Shown here in pieces: positions 44,018-52,965 of a DNA stretch of 64,000 bases. Every line of letters starts with the position of its first letter. The first letter of the stretch is position 1. The translations under genes and the position numbers were made by a program. A model generated the notes under the pieces. It searched no databases and was not told where the DNA came from. It saw only the letters and a list, made by a program, of their open reading frames with translations. Source of the DNA: JADLHS01 sp039806955 (lineage in GTDB: Bacteria; Verrucomicrobiota; Verrucomicrobiia; Limisphaerales; JADLHS01); contig JBDHQI010000007.1 in the NCBI GenBank assembly GCA_039806955.1, forward strand, positions 62,001 through 126,000, in the 5' to 3' direction.

Positions 44018-44260
44018 TCGGTGTTGACGGCTATAGCATCGCGTGCCTCGATCCCATCGAACATCCTTGGGTCGCCCTCAAGGCCCGGCTATGCAAAGAC
44101 CCGCCCTCCGCCATCAACGCCTTTCCTTTTATCGCCAATATGGGCCTGTGTTGTTGTTGATTGCTATGCAGTGTCGAGCCGTTACGCGCGGATGATCCGT
44201 TCAAGGAGAATCACCCGTTGGCGGATGCGGTTTGGTTTTCAGTCGTTGAAGGCAAAAGCG

Positions 44261-45784
44261 TCAGGTGGACGCCTGGAGCACAGCGGTTACCAGGCCGGCG
44301 GTGGTGTGTTCTTTGGCTTCGGCGTGGGGTGTCATTCCAAATTGTTGCAACGCTTTGGTGGTTTCCGGTCCGATGCTGGCGAGTCGGGTTGCGGGAAATT
44401 TTTGCATCAGTTCCACGAGGTTAAAGCGCGTATGAAAGTGTTCCACCGTCGAGCCGCTGGTGAATGTGATCCAATCCGCCCCCGCCTCGCGTAATCGGGC
44501 TTCCACCACGGGAAAACCCTGCGTTTCCGCGACGGTGGCATACACGGGAATATCGTCCACAATCGCGCCCAGTTTCTGCAACGCCTGCGGTAATTCCGGA
44601 TTTGCCTGTTCAGCGCGGAAGAGACAGAGCTTCACGTTCTCGATGGCTTGAAACTTGGCGAATTCTTTCGCGATCTCAATACCAACGGCCGCGGTGGGCA
44701 TCAAGTCCACTTCCAGATGCAGTTCGCGCAATTTGGCCGCCGTGCCCGGGCCGACGGCCGCCAGGCGCGCGCCGCCGATCTCGCGCAGGTCCGGGTGTAT
44801 TTTGAAAAAGTAGTCGAAGAAAACGCGGACGCCGTTGGGACTGGTGAACACGAGCCAATCGTAAGAACCCAACTCCAGCAGGGCGTCGGCAACCAGATGC
44901 TTCTGCGCGGAGGGAACGATTTTGATGCAGGGAATTTCCAGCACTTCGGCGCCAAGTTCGGTGAAGCGACGGGAAAGTTCGGCCGCCTGGTTTTTGGCGC
45001 GCGTTACCACGATGCGTTGACCGAACAGTTTCCGGGTTTCAAACCAATTGAGTTTGTCGCGCAGTTTAACGACGTCGCCGATGACGGTGACGGTCGGTGG
45101 CGGCAGTTTGGTCTTTGCGGCGTCGGTGGCGATTTGGGCGAGCGTGCTGGTAAGGGTTTGTTGCCGTCCGGTCGTGCCCCAACTGATCATGGCAACCGGG
45201 GTGTGGGGATTCATGCCGTTGGCGATCAGGGTGGCCGCGATGGGCCCGATGCGTTCCGTGCCCATCATCACCACTTTTGTGCCGGGATTTTTCGCTTCCG
45301 CAGCCCAGTTCACCGCTGGATCGGGAGCGGTGGGATCATCGTGACCCGTCAGGATGGTGAGTTGCGAACAGTGGTCGCGATGCGTCAACGGTACGCCACC
45401 GTAATTGGGCACGGCGGCAAAGGCGGAAATTCCGGGGACCACTTCAAAGGGGATTCCCGCTTCGTGCAGTCGTTCCGCCTCCTCACCACCGCGACCAAAC
45501 ACATACGGGTCGCCGCCCTTGAGCCGGACCACCGTTTTACCGGCGCGCGCTTCGGTGATAAGTTGATCAATCACGTCGCCGCGATTGTCGTAAACGGTTT
45601 TCGCCCGGCGTCCGCCGAAAATGATTTCGGCCGATTCCGGCGCGTGCTGGAGTAGGGCGGGATTGACGAGCGCATCGTAAATGACGACGTCCGCGCGGTG
45701 CAATAATTCCACACCTCGCAAAGTGATCAAGCCGGCATCCCCCGGTCCCGCGCCAACCAGATAAACCATGCCACATTCATTCAT
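44261..45784 (-). CDS. cobA-hemD: Fused uroporphyrinogen-III C-methyltransferase / uroporphyrinogen-III synthase
   Basis: 507 residues from the ATG at 45784 (an ATG five codons later is an alternative). Domain 1, about 1-250, is the SAM-dependent methyltransferase: VYLVGAGPGDAGLITLRG, VVRLKGGDPYVFGRGGEE and GVPLTHRDH. Domain 2, about 260-507, is uroporphyrinogen-III synthase (IVVTRAKNQAAELSRRF, YDWLVFTSPNGVRVFF, LAAVGPGTAAKL, ADWITFTSGSTVEHF). It closes the tetrapyrrole ring and sends it towards siroheme/cobalamin. Fusions of these two are common. hemB for the first step is at 10542. No riboswitch was seen upstream. Confidence 0.94.
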   Translation of the reverse strand: MNECGMVYLVGAGPGDAGLITLRGVELLHRADVVIYDALVNPALLQHAPESAEIIFGGRRAKTVYDNRGDVIDQLITEARAGKTVVRLKGGDPYVFGRGGEEAERLHEAGIPFEVVPGISAFAAVPNYGGVPLTHRDHCSQLTILTGHDDPTAPDPAVNWAAEAKNPGTKVVMMGTERIGPIAATLIANGMNPHTPVAMISWGTTGRQQTLTSTLAQIATDAAKTKLPPPTVTVIGDVVKLRDKLNWFETRKLFGQRIVVTRAKNQAAELSRRFTELGAEVLEIPCIKIVPSAQKHLVADALLELGSYDWLVFTSPNGVRVFFDYFFKIHPDLREIGGARLAAVGPGTAAKLRELHLEVDLMPTAAVGIEIAKEFAKFQAIENVKLCLFRAEQANPELPQALQKLGAIVDDIPVYATVAETQGFPVVEARLREAGADWITFTSGSTVEHFHTRFNLVELMQKFPATRLASIGPETTKALQQFGMTPHAEAKEHTTAGLVTAVLQAST

Positions 45785-45871
45785 TCGTGTGCAGAGTAGC
45801 GAAACGCGCGGGGATCGGTAAAGCTCAGGTCGATTGGTTAACCGGGACATTTGATTGCCAGGTGACCGGCG

Positions 45872-46774
45872 TTACGTGGGGCGGGGCAGGAATTTTTGCA
45901 GGAGCAAGGTGAGCCAGGTGCCGGCCACGAACGGAAAAGTCAACACGCCTCCGACGCCATTCAGAAACGGGTAAGCGACGAGGAACTGGTTGATGCCAAT
46001 CGTCAGAAGTGATCCGATTAAAACCCACAGCCCGTCTTTGGCGCGCGGTCCCGAAAAGACGATGGCGGTCAGAATCGGATTGAAACCGAACAGCCCCAAT
46101 TGAACGGAGGCGAACGGCAAACCGAGCAGCACCGCGACAATCGCACCGAGTAGTGACGCCCCCAGGCCATACAGGGCCGCAATGGGTTGACTGATCAAGG
46201 CACCAGTGAAAAACAACAGACCCGACAGGAAATGAACTTGGAAAACCACCTGCCCGTAGCCATTGGTGGCGGTTAAAAGGCGGGCGCCCCAACCCGGCCA
46301 GCCGGTCAGTGGTGCGGAAACGAAGGGCGGCAAATTGACCCATTTGGCGAGACCGAAAACAATTCCCCACGTAACCACGATGAAAGGAAACGTGTAGGCT
46401 GGAATTTTCCGTTGGATGAAACATCGCTGCACCCAGGCCGCCAGCGCTGCGCCAATAATAATGGCGATCCAGCCCACCGGCGTGTTGCCGAACCGAACGA
46501 GCAAGGCGACTCCGGTCAACGCCGGGCTGAATCCATACAGGCCGACGTTGGTTTCCGGTGCGGGCCATTTTAAGGTGCGGGCCAGAAACGTGCCGGTGGT
46601 GGCAGCAACCATTGCGGCCAGCGCAAAACGCCAGTTGCCCACCAATAACCCCGCGATAATGAACAGTCCGGTCCAGCGATTGGGCTGCAATAGAATTTGG
46701 CCAAAGCCTTTCAACACTTGGTCCACAAGGTTTGACTGTCCTCGGATATCGGGCGGGATGGTGGTCTGGCTCAT
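45872..46774 (-). CDS. Urea transporter (UT family)
   Basis: 300 residues from the ATG at 46774 (MSQTTIPPDIRG). About ten transmembrane helices in two homologous halves: FIIAGLLVGNWRFALAAMVAA with NVGLYGFSPALTGVAL in the first, and FTGALISQPIAALYGLGASL with LGLFGFNPILTAIVF in the second. The twin 'GxxGFxPxLT' blocks line the urea channel. It would let urea cross the inner membrane as a nitrogen source. No urease or urea-amidolyase gene is present in this window. It lies 87 bp upstream of the tetrapyrrole fusion gene on the same strand. Confidence 0.9.
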   Translation of the reverse strand: MSQTTIPPDIRGQSNLVDQVLKGFGQILLQPNRWTGLFIIAGLLVGNWRFALAAMVAATTGTFLARTLKWPAPETNVGLYGFSPALTGVALLVRFGNTPVGWIAIIIGAALAAWVQRCFIQRKIPAYTFPFIVVTWGIVFGLAKWVNLPPFVSAPLTGWPGWGARLLTATNGYGQVVFQVHFLSGLLFFTGALISQPIAALYGLGASLLGAIVAVLLGLPFASVQLGLFGFNPILTAIVFSGPRAKDGLWVLIGSLLTIGINQFLVAYPFLNGVGGVLTFPFVAGTWLTLLLQKFLPRPT

Positions 46775-47142
46775 GCGACAATGAACAACTTCACAGCAGA
46801 GAGTGATCGGGTTGAATGGCAAAAGTAAAGGGCGCCGAGCCGTTAATCCACTTTTGCAGCATCAACGCAATGGATGATTTTAACCCTCTGTGTGGTCATC
46901 AAACCGCTGCGGAGAGGGGTTCCGCTGCGGAGCCGGCAGGCTTTAATTTTATTTTCGGAGTCCATAATTTCGATCCTGAGCGGCAAATTCGTGACGCGAC
47001 ACAGAACCTTGGCGGGGGTCTGTTGGTTGGACTGGACAAGGCCGGTCAGTCTTTAGTCGGTGCGCGGAAGATTTGTTGGTTCGCTTAAAACACCGCTTGT
47101 TTTATCGAAGTTCGTCGCGTAATTCTGTGCGCGCTGCGCCGG
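46775..47142. other. 368-bp gap between divergent genes
   Basis: Between the leftward urea transporter and the rightward glycosyltransferase; it should carry both promoters. I see no RNA gene, no long repeat and no convincing small gene. A short near-repeat of GCTGCGGAG occurs at about 46911 and 46934. Confidence 0.35.
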
Positions 47143-47880
47143 ATGAATAATACACTGATTGTCATACCGACCTATAACGAGCGGGAGAACCTGCCGCGCA
47201 TGGTCGCCAAATTATTGAGCCTGCCCGTGCCGGTGGATTTGTTGGTGGTGGATGATAATTCGCCGGACGGTACGGGGACGCTGGCGGATGAACTCGCCGC
47301 GAAACATCCGGAGGTGCGAGTGTTGCATCGGAAGGAGAAGAGCGGGTTGGGCCGCGCGTATCTGGCGGGCTTCCGTTGGGCTTTGGAGCACGATTACGAG
47401 TTTATCTTCGAGATGGACGGGGATTTTTCTCACAACCCGGATGACATCCCGGCCTTTCTCGAAGCGGCGCGCGCCGCGGATTTGGTTCTCGGTTCGCGTT
47501 ACTTGAATGGCATTCGCGTCATCAACTGGCCGCTGAGCCGGTTGATGCTCAGCAAGGGCGCGGCGTTCTACGTTCGCGCCATCACCGGTATGCCGTTCAC
47601 CGATCCCACGGGTGGCTACAAATGTTTCCGCCGTCGGGCTTTGATCGCGCTGAAATTGTCCGAGGTGCAATCGAACGGTTACAGTTTCCAGATTGAACTG
47701 ACGCACCGGTTATGGCGGCGCGGCTTTCGCGTGGTGGAAGTGCCGATTATTTTTACCGAACGTGCGGAAGGAAATTCCAAGATGTCCGGCAACATCGTCA
47801 GCGAGGCGTTGTTGATGGTTTGGAAATTATTTTTCCAAAACGGATGCCGGCGGCGACCACGGCCAGAGCGTCAGTCGTGA
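47143..47880 (+). CDS. Polyprenol-phosphate mannosyl/glucosyltransferase (DPM1-like, GT2)
   Basis: 245 residues. GT2 glycosyltransferase: IVIPTYNERENLPRMV, VDDNSPDGTGTLADEL, the DxD-type motif EMDGDFSHNPDDIP, and DPTGGYKCFRRRAL, YSFQIELTHRLWRRGF, characteristic of dolichol-phosphate-mannose synthase-like enzymes without the C-terminal membrane domain. It moves a hexose from GDP- or UDP-sugar to undecaprenyl phosphate for later transfer in the periplasm. It converges on an O-antigen-ligase-like gene, in keeping with envelope glycan work. Confidence 0.92.
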   Translation: MNNTLIVIPTYNERENLPRMVAKLLSLPVPVDLLVVDDNSPDGTGTLADELAAKHPEVRVLHRKEKSGLGRAYLAGFRWALEHDYEFIFEMDGDFSHNPDDIPAFLEAARAADLVLGSRYLNGIRVINWPLSRLMLSKGAAFYVRAITGMPFTDPTGGYKCFRRRALIALKLSEVQSNGYSFQIELTHRLWRRGFRVVEVPIIFTERAEGNSKMSGNIVSEALLMVWKLFFQNGCRRRPRPERQS

Positions 47881-47899
47881 CCGGCGCACGGTGCGCGGC

Positions 47900-49810
47900 T
47901 TATTCCGTCAGGCGTTTCATTTCTTCATGCAGCTTTTGCAGTAATGGGTCCTGCACCGCTTCCAACAGTCGTTGATTGGCCAATCTCAAATTGCTGGCCG
48001 CCACTTCGTTGTCTTTACGGTACAGGTAGAGCGAGCGTTCCAGCCAGGGACGCGCGTTGGCGTACTCGCCGCTTTCCACAAAATGCCGGCCAATCAATGC
48101 CGAGGTGAAATAGCCGTTCGGGTCCACGGCGTCCGCCTTGAAGAATAAGGGGCCGGCTTCGTCGTGTTTGCCCAGAAAGTCCAGCACCATGCCCCAGCCG
48201 GTGTAGTTGTAATTGTTGTAGGGATTGTTAGCGATGCCGAGTTGATACCAGCGCACCGATTGCTGTGCGAGTTCGAAGTGCGCGCTTTCTCCCAGGAAAC
48301 TGTGTTCACGATAAATGTCCCCGAGTCGCTGCGCCGTGATGTAATTATCCGGCTCGATTTCGTAAGCGTGCTCCAAGGCCCGGGCTTGTTCCAGCGAGTT
48401 GGCTTTTAATTGCGCCGCCTCCTGCAGGCGCAGGCTCTCGCGCCCCAGGCGGAAGCTTTGTTGGCCGAGATAGAGAATTGATGCCCCGAGCAGCAGGGTG
48501 GCGATGAGCCGGGTGGGCCAGCGAAGCGAATACCAATGGCGCTCGGTGGCGAAACGATAATGGCTGCTTAACAGGGCGGCTAGCGTCGTGGCCACGATGG
48601 CGTTGGCGGGGATGTGCAGGTTGAAGTCCATTACGGAGTGAAACGCGAGGGCGATCAACCCGGTGGTTGCGCCCAGCACGAACGCAAATTTGTCGCTTTG
48701 ACTGGAGGAGAAAACGCCGCCGTCACGCTGTACCTTGCGCCAGATTGAAACGATTCCGAAAATGAACAATCCCAATCCAACCGCAACCACCGCCGCGCCC
48801 ACGACGCCCCAGTCCGTCAGCAGATTCAGGTAATCGTTATGAACGCGTTCCGGCTGCAACTGGGTTGTGGAAGCCCGATACGCGCGAAAGCGCAGATCGT
48901 AATGTGCCGGACCAACACCCCACCATGGGTGATCTTGCCACATGCGTACTGCGGCTTTCCACAGATCAGCACGCGTGTCCAGTTCAAGCTTGCCGGACTG
49001 CATGGCCAGGTTGATGCGGCGCTGAAAAAAATCGGTCTTCTTGCCGACAATGATTCCACCCGCGAGCAGCGCCACGAGCAAGCCGAGGGCCGGCCAGCGG
49101 AAGGAGCGATGACTCAACAATAGCAGCGTCAGCACGAGTACGGCGAGCGCAGTGGAAATCCACCCGGCGCGTGATGCCGTCACCACGATGCCGACGAGTA
49201 TCGTCAACGTGGCGTAACCGACGAGAATCTTGGTCAAGGCCTTGCCGCGTCCGACCAGCGTGTAAGTCACGCCCAGCGGCAGAAGCATTTCCAGAAACCC
49301 GGCCAGATGGTTCGGACAAATATATGTGCCGCTCCCTCTGCCGATGTAGCCCGAGTGAAAACCCCAGACGTTATCCGATTTGGTGGCGAATTGAAAAACG
49401 GCGTAGAACGAAATGGCCGTGGCCAGCCCCAGCCAGGTAAAGCTGATAATTTGCGTGGATTCCTGGCGCTGCAGATTGTTCACGATCAGAAAGAACAGCA
49501 CCGCGTAAGTCAGGATTCGCAGCAACTCCTGCCGCGCGACGTATTCCACATCGCTGGTCAGGTAACGACCCACCGCGTAGGCGGTGAAGGTCAACACCGC
49601 CCAACTGAGCGGCGGGAAAAGGATTTTGGGCCGTTCGCTCAACCAGCAGCGCGCCAGCCACAATAACGCCGCGCCCGCCGTGAGCGCTTGCACCACCACC
49701 ATGTCTTGAAGCCGGGCGGCACCAAACGCCAACGGACTGAAGACCAGGATCAGGAGTACCATCGCGAGGATGCCGCGCTCGCACCATTGATCAAGGGTTT
49801 CCCGAAGCAT
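47900..49810 (-). CDS. O-antigen-ligase-like membrane protein with C-terminal TPR
   Basis: 636 residues. About eleven to twelve transmembrane helices in the first 450 residues; the family's large periplasmic loop carries RMWQDHPWWGVGPAHYDLRF and PERVHNDYLNLLTDWG, with the conserved His and Asp of Wzy/WaaL-type ligases. Another typical block is GTYICPNHLAGFLEMLLPLG. The last 150 residues are soluble TPR-like helices (ALEHAYEIEPDNYITAQRLG, ANARPWLERSLYLYR). It probably links or polymerises surface glycan in the periplasm. It converges on the polyprenol-phosphate glycosyltransferase with a 19-bp gap. Confidence 0.88.
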   Translation of the reverse strand: MLRETLDQWCERGILAMVLLILVFSPLAFGAARLQDMVVVQALTAGAALLWLARCWLSERPKILFPPLSWAVLTFTAYAVGRYLTSDVEYVARQELLRILTYAVLFFLIVNNLQRQESTQIISFTWLGLATAISFYAVFQFATKSDNVWGFHSGYIGRGSGTYICPNHLAGFLEMLLPLGVTYTLVGRGKALTKILVGYATLTILVGIVVTASRAGWISTALAVLVLTLLLLSHRSFRWPALGLLVALLAGGIIVGKKTDFFQRRINLAMQSGKLELDTRADLWKAAVRMWQDHPWWGVGPAHYDLRFRAYRASTTQLQPERVHNDYLNLLTDWGVVGAAVVAVGLGLFIFGIVSIWRKVQRDGGVFSSSQSDKFAFVLGATTGLIALAFHSVMDFNLHIPANAIVATTLAALLSSHYRFATERHWYSLRWPTRLIATLLLGASILYLGQQSFRLGRESLRLQEAAQLKANSLEQARALEHAYEIEPDNYITAQRLGDIYREHSFLGESAHFELAQQSVRWYQLGIANNPYNNYNYTGWGMVLDFLGKHDEAGPLFFKADAVDPNGYFTSALIGRHFVESGEYANARPWLERSLYLYRKDNEVAASNLRLANQRLLEAVQDPLLQKLHEEMKRLTE

Positions 49811-50188
49811 ATTGACGCCAAACGTATCTCAACTCAGTTAAACGCGGACGGCAGACAGCGCGTGATCCGATGTGGCGCGGGACGATCCCATCCCGGTTGC
49901 CATTCTGAAATTGATGTGGTTTTGCTTAACAGCACCTTGCGCCCTCGGGCGACTGATTTGGTTTGGCGGGTGAGGTCAATGATCACAGCGTGTCATGAAG
50001 ACTGCCCGGATCGGTTTCCGCCGTAAAGTTCATTTCTCACGCCACCGGTTCGAGATGACAATCCAGTCGAAGCGGTGGTCGGTTCGGAATATCTCGGCCG
50101 ATGAAACGACACCCTGCCGTTTACCCGACCGGCTTTGAAAGCATTGCCTTGATGCACGACGTACGAAATCACCCTTTGATGCTCCGGC
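49811..50188. other. 378-bp gap
   Basis: Between the start of the leftward ligase-like gene and the end of the leftward aldo/keto reductase. It must hold the ligase gene promoter. No gene, repeat or terminator hairpin was convincingly seen. Confidence 0.35.
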
Positions 50189-51241
50189 TCAACATCTGGC
50201 GTAGGGACAATCGCCGTCCGGCGTGGATTCCGAGGGGTGATAACTCGCCGTCTCCGCCCGTTTTTCTTCGTGGGCAAAGATCGAACCGGCGCCGGCGGCG
50301 AGTTCCTGGAGTCGGGTCAACTCGGTGGTGGTAACTGGCCGATCGTCTTTCGCTGCCAGAATGGCTTTGTCGAGCAGATCGAGAAACGATGGGGGCACGC
50401 CGGAGGCGACGCCGGGTTGCGACCAGGCGAAGCGCAGGGAAAGCGCAACTTCCTCCTGGGCCTCGGTGGTGCGATACCACCAGTTGCGGGTGCGCTCGAC
50501 GTCCTTGGGCCACGCGCCGCGTGACATGGGTTTGATCGCGATCACGCCCGCGCCGTGCGCCTTGGCTCGTTCCAGCACTTCCTTACCGAACCCGCGATTG
50601 AGGTACTCGGTGAAATTGATCGGAAACATCACAGTGTCGAAGCGGAACTTCTCCATCACCGCCAATGCAGCTTTGGTGGTGTGCGCGGAGAAACCGATGT
50701 GTTTGATTTTCCCCTGCTCGCGCGCCTGCAATACGGCTTCAAGCGCGCCTCCCGGACTCAACACCTGGCGCACTTCCGGTTCCGTGACCAAATGATGCAA
50801 TTGATATAAATCGAAGTGGTCGGTCTTAAGCTGCTTCAGCGAGTTCTCCAATTCGGCCCGCACGCCGGCGGCCTCGCGCTGTCTCGTTTTACAGGCCAGA
50901 AAAATGTTGTCGCGGTTCACGTCCTGCAACGCAATCCCTAACTTGGTTTCGCAAACCCCGTTGCCGTAAGCCGGGGCGACATCGAAGAAATTCACCCCCC
51001 GTTCAAACGCCTGGCGCACCGCAGTGTTGCATTGTTCCTGTTCAACATGATTCAGGGAAAGTCCGGGGAATGTGACGATGGAAACACTTCGTCCCGTGCG
51101 GCCCAGTTGGCGGCGGGGCAACCCGGCGACCTTCTCAATCGTTGGGTCTGGTTTGCTGGCGGCCAGGATTTGTTCGAGTGACAGGGCGTAACTCGCAGCG
51201 GCGGCACTGGTGGTGACTTGGAGGAACCGGCGGCGTTTCAT
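50189..51241 (-). CDS. Exported (Tat) aldo/keto reductase
   Basis: 350 residues from the ATG at 51241 (MKRRRFLQVTT); a start five codons upstream is also possible. The leader has a twin-Arg pattern RRRFLQ followed by a hydrophobic Ala-rich stretch, so Tat export with bound cofactor is likely. Aldo/keto reductase motifs: NFFDVAPAYGNG (catalytic Asp/Tyr), FLACKTRQREA (Lys), DLYQLHHLV (His) and GVIAIKPMSRG. The extreme C-terminus carries a Cys pair in CPYARC. NADPH-dependent reduction of an unknown carbonyl. Divergent from the Gfo/Idh oxidoreductase gene, with about 170 bp between them. Confidence 0.9.
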   Translation of the reverse strand: MKRRRFLQVTTSAAAASYALSLEQILAASKPDPTIEKVAGLPRRQLGRTGRSVSIVTFPGLSLNHVEQEQCNTAVRQAFERGVNFFDVAPAYGNGVCETKLGIALQDVNRDNIFLACKTRQREAAGVRAELENSLKQLKTDHFDLYQLHHLVTEPEVRQVLSPGGALEAVLQAREQGKIKHIGFSAHTTKAALAVMEKFRFDTVMFPINFTEYLNRGFGKEVLERAKAHGAGVIAIKPMSRGAWPKDVERTRNWWYRTTEAQEEVALSLRFAWSQPGVASGVPPSFLDLLDKAILAAKDDRPVTTTELTRLQELAAGAGSIFAHEEKRAETASYHPSESTPDGDCPYARC

Positions 51242-51409
51242 AATGTTTGCATTCATACCATCGCCCCGCCCACCGTGCAAGCTCCGGGGGCGCCCGCCGT
51301 TGCGGGAGCGTCGGGTCGCGACTCCGGTTGGCCGGCGGCCTTCGGGTTGCCGGTTGGAGCAGTAAAGAATCACCTTTCAAAGCTGAGCGCGGTTTGGGTA
51401 AGCTCGGCA

Positions 51410-52429
51410 ATGGCCGTGAAGATCAAAGTTGCGGTTCTCGGGACCGGTTCATTGGGCAAGGAGCATGTGCGCATCTACGCGCAGTTGGCCACGGAACAGG
51501 AAGCGGAATTGGTGGCGATTTACGATACGAATGTTGAAGCCGCGCGGCAGATTGCGTCGAAACATCGCGTGCCGGTAGCGCCTTCCTTGGGCGCGGCCAT
51601 CGCCGCCGCCGACGCGATCAGCATCGTCACCCCCACGCACACTCATTATGAACTGGCGCAACAGTGTCTGGCCCGGGGCAAGCACGTACTGCTCGAAAAA
51701 CCGATGACCGACGACGCGACCGAGGCCGCGGCATTGATTGAGTTGGCGCAAAAAAACAACTGTGTTTTGCAGGTCGGTCTGGTGGAGCGTTTCAATCCGG
51801 TGTTCACGTATCTGGAATCAGTCGCCACGCAACCGCGGTTCATCGAAGCGCACCGGCTCTCACCTTATCCGAAACGCAGCACGGATATTGGCGTGGTGTT
51901 GGACCTGATGATTCACGATCTGGACGTGGTGCTGGCGTTCGTGAAATCCCCGGTGGTCCGCGTGGATGCGGTGGGCATTCCGGTGCTGAGTCAGTCGGAG
52001 GACATTGCCAATGCCCGGCTGCATTTCGCCAATGGTTGCGTGGCGAATCTGACGGCCAGTCGCATCAGCCCCGAGCGGATGCGCAAGATCCGCGTGTTTA
52101 GTGGTCCGGATCACAAGTGCTACATTTCCCTGGACTACCGGGCGCAGGAAGGATTTATCTATCGCATCGCCCGGACGGATGAAAAGGAAAGTTCATTGCT
52201 CAAAAAACTGCTCGCTTCACGCGGCTCGACCATCGTGAGTGAGTATCAAAATCTTCGGATCGTGCGCGAACCGGTGCCGATCCAGAAAGGCGAGCCGTTG
52301 AAACTGGAGTTGCAGCACTTCGTCCGTTGTGCGCGCGAAAAACAAACGCCGCGCGTCAGCGGTGTGGCGGCGAAGCTGGCGCTGGATCTGGCCTTTGAAA
52401 TTACCCGACAGGTGCAGCAGTGCAGATGA
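51410..52429 (+). CDS. Gfo/Idh/MocA family oxidoreductase next to lpxB (GnnA candidate)
   Basis: 339 residues from the ATG at 51410 (MAVKIKVAVLGTGSLG). Rossmann NAD site VLGTGSLGKEHVRIYAQL, then the family's ISIVTPTHTHYELAQ, HVLLEKPMTDD (catalytic Lys of EKP), VGLVERFNPVF and LDLMIHDLDVVLAFV. Oxidoreductases of this group between lipid A genes are often UDP-GlcNAc 3-dehydrogenases (GnnA), which with a transaminase make amide-linked lipid A. Here lpxB lies 536 bp downstream, separated only by hicBA, so a lipid A role is inferred; no gnnB transaminase or lpxA is in the window. Confidence 0.85.
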   Translation: MAVKIKVAVLGTGSLGKEHVRIYAQLATEQEAELVAIYDTNVEAARQIASKHRVPVAPSLGAAIAAADAISIVTPTHTHYELAQQCLARGKHVLLEKPMTDDATEAAALIELAQKNNCVLQVGLVERFNPVFTYLESVATQPRFIEAHRLSPYPKRSTDIGVVLDLMIHDLDVVLAFVKSPVVRVDAVGIPVLSQSEDIANARLHFANGCVANLTASRISPERMRKIRVFSGPDHKCYISLDYRAQEGFIYRIARTDEKESSLLKKLLASRGSTIVSEYQNLRIVREPVPIQKGEPLKLELQHFVRCAREKQTPRVSGVAAKLALDLAFEITRQVQQCR

Positions 52430-52550
52430 ATCAGTGCCTCGTTTCAGGGCTGAAAATATGAAACCGCCCTTCTTCATGATCGTCGTGAGCAACCGGAGTG
52501 ACGGATATTGTCGGCTTTACGAGGCTTGCGACGGGATGTATTAGTTAGCC

Positions 52551-52742
52551 ATGCAAAGCATCCGTTACGTGTACTGGCAGGATGGTGACGCCAGGCTCGG
52601 CCACTTGGAGGAATTTCCCGATTACCTGACGCAGGGCGAGTCGCTGGCCGATTTGGAAGAGCATTTGCGTGATTTGCACAAGGAGTTGACCAGTGGCGAA
52701 CTTCCCGCCGTGCGCCGCGTGGCAGAACTGCAAGTCTCGTGA
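52551..52742 (+). CDS. hicB: HicB-family antitoxin (short form)
   Basis: 63 residues: a HicB partial-RNase-H-like fold (IRYVYWQDGDARLGHLEEF, then YLTQGESLADLEEHLRDLHK). It lacks the C-terminal DNA-binding domain of longer HicB proteins. It would bind and block the HicA toxin encoded next: the two reading frames overlap by 4 bp (GTGA), the typical hicBA arrangement when the antitoxin comes first. The toxin gene is frameshifted, so the pair may be decaying. Confidence 0.8.
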   Translation: MQSIRYVYWQDGDARLGHLEEFPDYLTQGESLADLEEHLRDLHKELTSGELPAVRRVAELQVS

Positions 52743-52923
52743 AGCGCGTCGAGCTAATCCAACGTCTGAACGAAATGGGCTGCATTTTCATCCGGCACGG
52801 CGGCAAACATGATTGGTATCAGAATCCTCGCACCAAAATGTGTCAGCCGGTGCCGCGTCACACCGCGAACTCAAGGAATTTTTGGCGCGAAGCATCATCA
52901 AAAAATTGAGCGATGCCGCGTGA
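52739..52923 (+). pseudogene. hicA: HicA toxin gene with a 2-nt insertion near the 3' end
   Basis: Starts GTG at 52739, overlapping hicB. It reads MKRVELIQRLNEMGCIFIRH, then GGKHDWYQNPRTKMCQPVPRH with the catalytic His24 of the dsRBD-like HicA fold. After PRH the frame slips: it runs on as TANSRNFWREASSKN to a stop at 52907-52909. Removing one of two tandem CA dinucleotides at 52859-52862 restores RELKEFLARSIIKKLSDAA and a stop at 52921-52923, the normal 60-residue length. So the toxin's final helix is lost by a CA duplication. No sequencing check is possible here. Confidence 0.75.
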
Positions 52924-52965
52924 TCGTTTTCCACGCCGCCGCTGGTGCGGTGTCAGAATAAAATC

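Noticed and set aside
45785..45871. Possible cobalamin riboswitch upstream of the uroporphyrinogen fusion gene
   Set aside because: The spacer is only 87 bp and shows no B12-box-like sequence.
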